64,000 bases of DNA from Bathynomus jamesi. Taxonomy: Eukaryota > Arthropoda > Malacostraca > Isopoda > Cirolanidae. Positions 11,487 through 19,054 of this stretch are shown in pieces (position 1 is the first letter of the stretch; every line of letters begins with the position of its first letter). The stretch is taken from positions 186,001-250,000 of the forward strand of contig JAJOZX010001077.1 in the NCBI GenBank assembly GCA_023014485.1, read 5' to 3'. A model generated the notes under the pieces. The model saw nothing but the letters and a program-made list of their open reading frames with translations, made no database searches and was not told the DNA's origin. A program made the translations under genes and the position numbers.

Positions 11487-12141
11487 TATGCATATATTTC
11501 TTATATTTCTAATATATTTTCTATTATGTTATATATTTCTTATATTTTCTTATATTTCTTTACATATCATTTAGGCATCATTTTGTAATTTTTTCCAATT
11601 TATATTTATTTTTATATTCTTTTGTGACCTATGTATGATTCAGACAATAACTATAAACACCTTTGGTAATTTTTCCCTTATAAATTTGTATGCTTCTCTT
11701 ACAATTTATTTTTCAATTTATTTTTTTAGGTTTATTTCTATCTCTTTGTGACATATATATCATTTCGGCATCATCCATTAAATTGATTGTAAACTATCCA
11801 ATTGAGCTTGAATTTGTATGCTCCACGTACAATTTTTATGTTTTTATCTGTATGTTTATTCCTTTATGTTTATTTCTTTATGTATATTTCGTTTGTGACC
11901 TATATATCCTTTAGGCATCATTTTGTAAATTTTTTTTTAATCTATTTTTGTTTTCAATTTATATTTATTTTCATTTCTTTATTCTTTTGTGACCTATGTA
12001 TCATTCAGACAATAACTAAAAAATTGGTTATAAACAAGCCATTTGAGCTTATGTTGAATTTTGAGCAAAGTGCTAAAATTGTTAGCTTTCTGTGCAAATG
12101 TGTTTGCTCCTCCCACAATTTTTATTTCTATACTTACTATA
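11487..12141 (+). mobile_element. PLE1 AT-rich tail, continued
   Basis: This AT-rich stretch contains phrases also present, inverted, at 6880-7090, and repeats itself: 11570-11690 and 11910-12010 share TTTAGGCATCATTTTGTAA and the phrase around TTTTGTGACCTATGTAT. It contains no credible gene; the open frames here are low-complexity. Confidence 0.55.
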
Positions 12142-12239
12142 CAGGGTGTACATAAAGTCAGGATCTATTTTTGTGAAGCACTTAGAAATTATATGGAATT
12201 CAATCATAAAATGATAAAGTGGTAACATTTATTAAATAA

Positions 12240-12626
12240 TTAAGAGTAGGATTCAACGTGATGCCCATCAGTATCCCTGCACAGCTCAAATCGTTCCGCA
12301 GCATTTCTAAACACATTCTGGAGCATTTGCCGGGTTATGTTATCTGCAGCAGTTCGTATACATAAGTTTTCAAGACTCGTAATCTTCATCTGATAGACGT
12401 GCGATTTGATAAAGCGCCATGCAAAGAAATCTAAAGGGGTTAAATCTGGTGGTCTCGCTGGCCAAGGTCTGTTGCTTCCGCGTCCAATCCAGCAATTTGG
12501 AAAACGTCCATTTAGATAATCCTGAACAATTTTGGCATAGTGACAAGGAGCACCATCATGTTGATAGACGACGGGGATAGGATTGTTAGGACCGTCATCT
12601 ATCAACATGATGGTGCTCCTTGTCAC
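12240..12626 (-). pseudogene. Mariner transposase C-terminal half, left arm
   Basis: Contains YQHDGAPCHYAKIV and PDLTPLDFFAW, the second and third catalytic Asp regions of a mariner transposase with 41 residues between them (DD41D type), ending GHHVESYS. It lacks the N-terminal DNA-binding half and first catalytic residue. Relative to the right arm two residues are missing (LC-IRT for LRTHIRT), and R replaces S before PDLT. Confidence 0.8.
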
Positions 12627-12932
12627 TATGCCAAAATTGTTCAGGATTATCTAAATGGACGTTTTCCAAATTGCTGGATCAGACGCGGAGGCAACAGACC
12701 TTGGCCAGCGAGATCACCAGATTTAACCCCTTTAGATTTCTTTGCATGGGGCTTTATCAAATCGCACGTCTATCAGACGAAGATTACGAGTCTTGAAAAC
12801 TTACGTACACATATACGAACTGCTGCAGATAACATAACCCCGCAAATGCTCCAGAATGTGTTTAGAAATGCTGCGGAACTATTTGAGCTGTGCAGGGATA
12901 CTGATGGGCATCACGTCGAATCGTACTCTTAA
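12540..12932 (+). pseudogene. Mariner transposase C-terminal half, right arm
   Basis: Mirror copy of the left-arm fragment, with YQHDGAPCHYAKIV, PARSPDLTPLDFFAWG and the end GHHVESYS. It looks slightly better preserved (RSPDLTPLD intact). Its first residues are read from the centre of the palindrome and are not original coding sequence. Confidence 0.8.
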
Positions 12933-13019
12933 TTATTTAATAAATGTTACCACTTTATCATTGAATTCCATATAATTTCCAAGTGCTTCACAAAAATAGA
13001 TCCTGACTTTATGTACACC

Positions 13020-13022
<3 letters not shown>

Positions 13023-13067
<45 letters not shown>
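13023..13067. repeat. (TA)n microsatellite
   Basis: TA run separating the mariner palindrome from the PLE2 fold-back; both elements end exactly in it. Confidence 0.95.
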
Positions 13068-13073
<6 letters not shown>

Positions 13074-13116
13074 AGAAGGATCAACACAACGGCAAACATT
13101 TTCATTTATTTGTACA

Positions 13117-13153
13117 TCAGACGTTTCGACAAATCTTTTGTCATCATCAGTGA
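13117..13153 (-). ncRNA. Hammerhead-like core (PLE2, inverted arm)
   Basis: Exact reverse complement of the core at 15092-15128: TCA, CTGATGA, stem GACAAA/TTTGTC, GAAA, ACGT, C, TGA. Confidence 0.55.
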
Positions 13154-13745
13154 GTTAAGTCTTAAAACCTTAAAACAAAATTGAAAAGTGAAAGTTACAT
13201 CAATACAATATTAAGACCATTAAAATTAAAACCTTAAAGCAAAATGAAAATTGCATCAATACAAAATTAAAAACATTTAAATTTCATCACTATAAAAACT
13301 AAAATTAAATTAAATTTCATCACTATAAAAACTAAATTAAATTACCTCAATAGGTAAATACACAATGTTTACATCCACCTCCATACTTGGCAAAGTCTAA
13401 GAGGACACTAGGTGGTCAGAGGATTAGAAAGGGTATATCTGTGAAACACGGTTGGTTGTCAAAAGAGTCGTAATTTGTAGGATGAGCTATTATTATTAAG
13501 GGAGGGTTTGTTTCTATAGATGTACAAAGATTCTAAAATTCGGAGTTCTGTAAGGTTATTGGATCTAGTTAAAATTTCAAACTGAGTTTTGTGAAGGGGA
13601 TGGTCGTTTTCATCACTGTGGTTTCTAATTGCGGATTGTGGAGGGCTACTGAGGGGACGGTTGGTACGGACTGACAAGCCCAAATGTTGAGAAAGGCGCA
13701 CCTCCAGTTGGAGTTGAGTGCTGCCAATATACGCATGGGGTAGCT

Positions 13746-14786
13746 ATGGGTTCCCCGTTAAGCCCAACACTAGCAAATGCATTTCTTTGCCATTACGAAG
13801 AAATTTGGTTGAAAAATTGTCCTAGTAGTTTTAAACCCATATATTACAGAAGATACGTGGATGACACTTTCTTAATATTTAACCATCCTTCACACGTAAA
13901 ACTTTTTCTTGATTATCTTAATAAACAACATAGTAACATTAAGTACACGTGTGAAAACGAAACAAATAATAGTTTACCTTTCCTGGATGTTTTAGTTAAA
14001 CGGGCCCATAATAAGTTCCATACTTCACTATTTCGGAAACAAACTTTTACTGGCTTGGGAACCAATTATTTAAGTTGTATGTTTTATAAATATAAGATTA
14101 GTGCTATAGTAACATTATTAACAAGAAGTTACCGTATTTGTTCGGATTACTTTTCGTTAAACGAAGAATTTAAATTTTTAAAACAGTACTTTATTAACAA
14201 TTACTACCCTTCTCATCTATTCGATAACCAATTAAAGAAATTTTTAAATAACACTTTTGATACTAAACTCCCCGTAACTACAGTACAAAAAGAAACCAGA
14301 TATATTAAATTACCTTTTTATGGTTATTTATCATTGCGTATTCGAGGTGAATTGTCCAAACTACTCAAGTCTAGTTATCCCCAAATAAATTTTAGATTCG
14401 CCTTCGTCAACCCACTTAAATTATCAAATTTTTTAAAGTTCAAAGATGAATTCCCCAAAACTGTATGCCCCAATGTTGTTTACAAATACACGTGCGACAG
14501 CTGTAAGGCTGCGTATATTGGCAGCACTCAACTCCAACTGGAGGTGCGCCTTTCTCAACATTTGGGCTTGTCAGTCCGTACCAACCGTCCCCTCAGTAGC
14601 CCTCCACAATCCGCAATTAGAAACCACAGTGATGAAAACGACCATCCCCTTCACAAAACTCAGTTTGAAATTTTAACTAGATCCAATAACCTTACAGAAC
14701 TCCGAATTTTAGAATCTTTGTACATCTATAGAAACAAACCCTCCCTTAATAATAATAGCTCATCCTACAAATTACGACTCTTTTGA
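13746..14786 (+). pseudogene. PLE2 reverse transcriptase (partial) plus GIY-YIG endonuclease
   Basis: A 346-residue open frame. It begins within the reverse transcriptase (MGSPLSPTLANAFLCHYEE), contains the catalytic YVDD box (RRYVDDTFLIF), a linker region, and a C-terminal GIY-YIG nuclease (YKYTCDSCKAAYIGSTQLQL) followed by the conserved R and H segment (RLSQHLG) and ending SYKLRLF. Frame and catalytic motifs are intact, but the N-terminal reverse transcriptase fingers are missing, so the copy is 5' truncated. The first ATG is internal to the domain and not an original start. Confidence 0.9.
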
Positions 14787-15091
14787 CAACCAACCGTGTT
14801 TCACAGATATACCCTTTCTAATCCTCTGACCACCTAGTGTCCTCTTAGACTTTGCCAAGTATGGAGGTGGATGTAAACATTGTGTATTTACCTATTGAGG
14901 TAATTTAATTTAGTTTTTATAGTGATGAAATTTAATTTAATTTTAGTTTTTATAGTGATGAAATTTAAATGTTTTTAATTTTGTATTGATGCAATTTTCA
15001 TTTTGCTTTAAGGTTTTAATTTTAATGGTCTTAATATTGTATTGATGTAACTTTCACTTTTCAATTTTGTTTTAAGGTTTTAAGACTTAAC

Positions 15092-15128
15092 TCACTGATG
15101 ATGACAAAAGATTTGTCGAAACGTCTGA
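15092..15128 (+). ncRNA. Hammerhead-ribozyme-like core (PLE2 3' end)
   Basis: TCA (15092-15094) pairs with TGA (15126-15128) as the base of stem I. CTGATGA (15095-15101) is followed by one extra T, then stem II GACAAA/TTTGTC with loop AGA, then GAAA (15118-15121). Stem III is only the self-complementary ACGT, and the predicted cleavage triplet is GTC (15123-15125). Such a short stem III suggests that it would act as a dimer. Penelope elements are known to carry hammerheads. Confidence 0.65.
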
Positions 15129-15219
15129 TGTACAAATAAATGAAAATGTTTGCCGTTGTGTTGATCCTTCTTTTCATCTGTAAGCTCCGGTTCCCTAAGG
15201 AGAAGTCAATAGCTTTGAT

Positions 15220-15222
15220 ATA

Positions 15223-15279
<57 letters not shown>
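15220..15279. repeat. (TA)n microsatellite
   Basis: TA run between the end of PLE2 and the distal piece of PLE1. Confidence 0.9.
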
Positions 15280-15282
<3 letters not shown>

Positions 15283-15284
15283 AA

Positions 15285-15400
15285 CCTATATATAGACTTG
15301 AACTCCCTTTTCACTCCAATGTTCCTGAGGATGTCATTAGACGAAAGCGCTTGAGCACCACACTGTTTCTTTTCCCTTCATGGTTTTATTCATCATAAAT
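15285..15400 (+). mobile_element. PLE1 distal 3' piece with hammerhead-like core
   Basis: Inverted match of 6697-6800. It contains, at 15320-15357, TGTTC / CTGAGGA / GTC-ATTA-GAC / GAAA / AGCGCT / T / GAGCA, in which TGTTC and GAGCA pair over five bases and AGCGCT is self-complementary. The predicted cleavage triplet is CTT. It belongs with the PLE1 pieces at 7545-7880 and 11487-12141, from which it was separated by the mariner palindrome and PLE2. Confidence 0.6.
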
Positions 15401-15459
15401 ATTTTTCGTGTGTTACTTTCGTGAAATAATTTTCATATATATATATATATATATATTTT

Positions 15460-15611
15460 ATTGGGTTGTTTAACCTCCTTCATAACATCTAAGGTCATAT
15501 GACGGAGGGGACCTACAGCCCTACGTGGGATCTGAACCACAGGTCACTACATAATCTAGGCATGGAGGATGGTCTCTCATCCAACTACTACCCAGACCTA
15601 ATGTCGATATA
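15460..15611 (-). mobile_element. 5S-rRNA-like SINE, copy 1
   Basis: On the minus strand it contains AGGTCTGGGTAGTAGTTGGA followed by TGAGAGACC, close to the 3' internal promoter part of 5S rRNA (GGTTAGTACTTGGATGGGAG type). The remainder (GTAGTGACC...GGTTCAGATCCCACG) is shared with copy 2 at 18370-18540. No full 5S gene is present. Confidence 0.55.
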
Positions 15612-15612
15612 T

Positions 15613-15908
15613 ATATATGTTAAACACAGACCATGCATGGAACAAGGAACTCTTCTGGGAAATTACATCCACTATAGTTCGAATAAGTAATGATAAATGA
15701 CAAATACTGTAGTTTTTTCTTTTTCATGATGGAAATCCCAACATGGGCACTGGGTTACTCGCAAAGAGGCCCAAAATATAGGTTCCCTTCCATCATGAAA
15801 AAGAAAAAACTATAGTATTTGTCATTTATCATTACTTATTCGAACTATAGTGGATGTAATTTCCCAGAAGAGTTCCTTGTTCCATGCACGGTCTGTGTTT
15901 AACATATA
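15613..15908. repeat. Inverted repeat (fold-back), arms about 115 bp
   Basis: ATGTTAAACACAGACCATGC on the left and its near-perfect reverse complement on the right (ending at about 15908) define long arms around a centre of about 60 bases with unrelated sequence. Non-autonomous; superfamily not determined. Confidence 0.8.
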
Positions 15909-16166
15909 AGTTTCTCAGGGGACCATTCTGAGTTTGTGTGTATATATATATATTATTTTTTTTTTCAAATGTAAATTTTTTATTGAATGACCTCCTCGTC
16001 TCCCCGTATAGGAAATTCCCATCCACTCACCTACCTACACCATTAATTTATTTATTTTCACCAAATTCAACTACATGATAATGAGAAATCTGTGAATGCC
16101 TCGATAACATCACAACAAAAATTTCACAATGGAAAATATGCAAACAATTTAATAATATATCATTAC

Positions 16167-16394
16167 CTTAAAAGCCTTCTGGTAGTGCTGATTGAGGAGG
16201 GCGGCCTTGGCATGCCCAATATGGAGGTAACCACTAGCCTCCAGGGGAAACCGAACCACGACTTCCCCCATCTTGGCACCAGGAAGTTCAACAAACTTCC
16301 CTTCATCCTTCTTGACCACAGATTCTACTTCAGCGTTCCTTACACCGAACGAATATTGAACTTCCTCAGGCAAACATGACAGAATAGGGTCCAC
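16167..16394 (-). CDS. EPRS1: EPRS exon with the GluRS HIGH motif
   Basis: A 228-base exon read from 16394 to 16167. It encodes the linker after the GST-like domain, then [25 protein letters not shown] and [18 protein letters not shown] is the class I ATP-binding signature of the glutamyl half. The acceptor is TTCATCAG just above 16394 and the donor GTAATG at 16166-16161; both junctions are phase 0. It continues into GKLIMRF at 5663. The TE-filled flanks contrast with the clean conserved frame. Confidence 0.92.
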
Positions 16395-16490
16395 CTGATG
16401 AAGCGCAAATTATCTTATAACAAGGCATTACTAAAACGACTTCATTACTGAAGCAAGTTTTTTGCTTTCCATGAGCTATTTCTTGTAACG

Positions 16491-18240
16491 TACCATAATA
16501 TGGGGATGGACTTGCACTTCTTCAAAAAAACTGGTTTTATGCATTTTGTGTAAAAACAAGCCGTAGTGAATCAGGATGGTTGGATGTAGTTAGAAGTGTC
16601 CCACAGGGTTCAGTGTTAGGCCCATTGCTATTCATAATTTACATTAATGACATAGATGTTGGATTGACTAGTAATGTGTCAAAATTCGTGGATGATACTA
16701 AAATAGGCAGTAAGGTTGTTAATGAGGACGATAGAAATAGGCTCCAAGATGATGTAAATAGGATTATGGAGTGGATGGATAAGTGGCAGATGCAATTTAG
16801 CATTGACAAATGTAAAGTTTTGTATATAGGTTCTCATAACAATAATTACACGTACATGATGGATTTTAGAGAGTTAGCGAGCATTGACGAGGAAGTAGAT
16901 TTAGGCATACGCGTATCTAAGGATTTAAAAGTTAGGAATCAGTGCCTGGAGTCTTGCGCAAAAGCTAATAGGATGTTAGGCTTCATAGTGCGTAATTTCA
17001 AATTTAAATCAAAGATTATTATATTGCCCCTTTACAAGTCCCTAGTCAGGCTTCATTTAGAATATGCCATTCAGTTTTGGTGCCCGTATTTGTGTGAGGA
17101 TATTGATAGGTTAGAAAGGGTTCAGTGTCGCGCCACAAAACTAATTCCATCATTGCGCAACAAGCCTTATGAAGATAGGATTAAAGAGTTAGACTTGCAT
17201 TCACTTGAAACTAGGAGATTAAGGGGGGGAGCTTATTGAAATTTTCAAAATCATTAATAATTTAAGTTGTGTGGCAGACGTTTCATTACTAATATCGCTA
17301 AAAACTTCTTTACATTTAAAGTAATTGATAAATGGAATAATCTTCCTGCATTAGTCGTGAACTCTACCAGCGTTAATGTGTTTAAGAACTGTTTAAATAT
17401 GCATTTTAAAAATAATAACTGTTTAATATAGGTAATAATAAAACAATTAGTAACAGGAGCTCTGGGGGTGGTAATTGGGGATGAGTCTGTTGACAACTTT
17501 ATGCCAGATTGTGACATGCCAGAAAAAAAAAAAAAATTAGACTAACACGAACTTAGATGTAGCTCGTAGTGTAAACTAACCCACCTTTCATTATGCTTTT
17601 TTTTTTCTCTCTCTCTCCTTACTTGCATGTCTGTAGTTTGCATGGTATGATAGTGTTTGAGTTAAGAATGTGTTGCATAGTTTGTAATGCGTTCTTATTT
17701 TACTTTTCATCTTCCACCCCTTTCCGGCAGAGTGGGCTGCATCCTCTACCTCCCTATGGAGTGGAGGACCAGTCTGCAACAGCTGGAAGTATTCTCTTCG
17801 ACTATTTTTCCGACTTGTTGACAGTGTTCTCCTTTCTCTTTTTCTGAATGAATTTTAACCCACAAGTTATAGGTTTTGCTACTTACTTAACCCCATATTC
17901 TCTTCTTTTAACCCCCTTACTTTCTTCTTTTTCTCGGGCTAACCTTAGAGTGGATCTTATGGTCTTTGTTGGCCTTAGCTTCTGTAGATCATTTTAAATC
18001 TATGAAATTTTGCCTATCTTTTTGTGTAAACACTTTTTTCTCTATCTTCCTTTAACTTATGAGTTATGGTGTGTGACAATTGTCAGCAGAAAAACTGCTC
18101 TTTAGACAAAAAGATAGGTAAGAGTGCTTTTTTCCATGAAACTTTCTTTTTACACAAAATGCATAAACCCAGTTTTTTTTTTTTTTAAGAAGTTCCAATG
18201 TCACCCCTTGAGCCGAAGTTACCCCATATTACGGTAGGTC
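16491..18240. mobile_element. Inverted-end DNA element containing a LINE fragment
   Basis: About 70 bases at 16491-16560 (CATAATATGGGG..., then CTGGTTTTATGCATTTTGTG) recur inverted at about 18140-18240. The pair brackets the LINE fragment 16570-17535 and a T/C-rich stretch without genes. No transposase of its own is visible, so it is a non-autonomous element of unknown superfamily. Confidence 0.55.
16570..17535 (+). pseudogene. LINE reverse transcriptase, 3' fragment (CR1/jockey-like)
   Basis: The frame 16580-17239 (219 residues) starts in the reverse transcriptase at VPQGSVLGPLLFIIYIND, has a changed catalytic box KFVDDTKI (usually FADD), then the thumb and C-terminal region (MDKWQMQFSIDKCKVLYIG, LEYAIQFWCPYL, LERVQCRATKLIPSLR). 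After a frameshift near 17235 the tail continues (IFKIINNL, WNNLPALVVNS) and ends in an A run at 17522-17535. It is 5' truncated at about 16570, as usual for LINE copies, and inactive. Confidence 0.85.
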
Positions 18241-18369
18241 TTTCGCGTAAAAGGAATCTTTAGTACTTGTGGCTGAAGAGGTGAGTGTACATGACCTACT
18301 TGATGAAAAGGTAGGAATAACGTCATTCCTCAATATCATTAATGATACATGCACGATACTAACATTTCA
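17536..18369. other. No gene recognised
   Basis: T- and C-rich sequence of the host intron and of the element 16491-18240. Its short open frames lack recognisable similarity. Confidence 0.5.
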
Positions 18370-18540
18370 GGGCTGTTTATCCTCTTTCATAAAGCAAAGG
18401 TCCATGACAGGGGAGAGCTACAGCTTTACATGAACCATGGGTCACTACATCATCCAAACAATGAGGGGGAGTCCCCCATCCAAATACTGAACATACTCAA
18501 CATCGCTTAGCTTCGCTGACCTAACAGGAAGCGACATCAC
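18370..18540 (-). mobile_element. 5S-rRNA-like SINE, copy 2
   Basis: On the minus strand it reads GCGAAGCTAAGCGATGTTGA and then CAGTATTTGGATGGGGGACT, matching the order of the internal control region of 5S rRNA (GAAGTTAAGC...AGTACTTGGATGGG.GAC). A shared tail of about 100 bases (TAGTGACCCATGGTTCATGT...) ties it to copy 1. The 5S promoter origin is the defining feature of SINE3-type elements. Confidence 0.65.
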
Positions 18541-18846
18541 AACGTGGCCCACGATTTATTCCAACGCCTTCTCATAATCATTAAATTACTACTTTCCAAC
18601 ACTAAATAACTCCTTTTGTAAAAGAGGTCAGGCATCAGATGAACTACTTCAGTACTCAAAATTTAAATTAAATTATAGACATTTTATTTAAACATCTTAA
18701 TTACAAAATAAATTAAGCCCCATCCATCCCTAGTGGAGTACCATCTGGTAATCCAGTTAAAAGTAATTCATGTCCCCTAACCCCATCAGACAATGAGTGA
18801 GTCAAATACAAAATAGTGTTTGTTAAAAAGAAGAATGTGAACGTAC

Positions 18847-18929
18847 CTTTGATCTAATGTGGTTAAACCACCTCAAAATGTGTGGAGGGCATGTTTGATT
18901 GGATAATTTTTCCTGCCATTCTTTGCACT
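18847..18929 (-). CDS. EPRS1: EPRS linker exon
   Basis: An 83-base exon read from 18929 to 18847. With the A left over from the preceding exon it gives 28 codons including CKEWQEKL and PPHILRWFNHI, the end of the GST-like domain, where animal EPRS has a W-Q-E pattern followed by RWF. The acceptor TTTTCAG lies just above 18929 and the donor GTACGT at 18846-18841. The exact fit of phases with both neighbours supports the call although the exon is short. Confidence 0.85.
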
Positions 18930-19054
18930 CTGAAAAAAAAAAATTTATAATTCCTGTTAATGTCATATTTTTGGGAATATGACAATACTCCCATATGATA
19001 AATTTTGTTAAAAGGCCTTAGAATAATTATCATGAGACTAGTCTGATCCTTTAA

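Larger units (their letters stand above)
12142..13022. mobile_element. Palindromic mariner-like element, 3' half duplicated tail to tail
   Basis: Ends CAGGGTGTACATAAAGTCAG and its reverse complement are flanked by TA (12140-12141 and 13023-13024). The two arms, roughly 430 bases each around a short centre near 12575-12592, both carry the 3' half of a transposase pointing outward. The arms differ at several sites and by a six-base indel, so the duplication is not recent. Confidence 0.85.
13068..15177 (+). mobile_element. Penelope-like element PLE2 in fold-back form
   Basis: A 5'-truncated Penelope element (13736-15177) is preceded by an inverted copy of its own last ~668 bases (13068-13735 is the reverse complement of about 14510-15177). 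The junction at 13735/13736 joins the inverted endonuclease sequence directly to the reverse transcriptase motif GVAMGSPLSPTLAN. Inverted 3' sequence at the 5' end is a known Penelope arrangement. Each arm has a hammerhead-like core. The left end lies in (TA)n. Confidence 0.88.
5664..16166 (-). other. EPRS1: EPRS intron between GluRS exons (10.5 kb)
   Basis: The donor GTAATG (minus strand, 16161-16166) and the acceptor CAG (5664-5666) join an exon ending in FK to one starting GKLIMRF, the continuous sequence expected for GluRS. The intron is filled with transposable elements listed separately. Bases 5667-6041 hold nothing I recognise. Confidence 0.85.

Noticed and set aside
11690..12155. Phe/Tyr-rich frames resembling membrane proteins
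   Set aside because: They are low-complexity translations of T-rich repeats in the PLE1 tail.
13459..13701. Separate minus-strand gene of 80 residues
   Set aside because: It is the inverted arm of PLE2 and repeats the C terminus of the frame 13746-14786.
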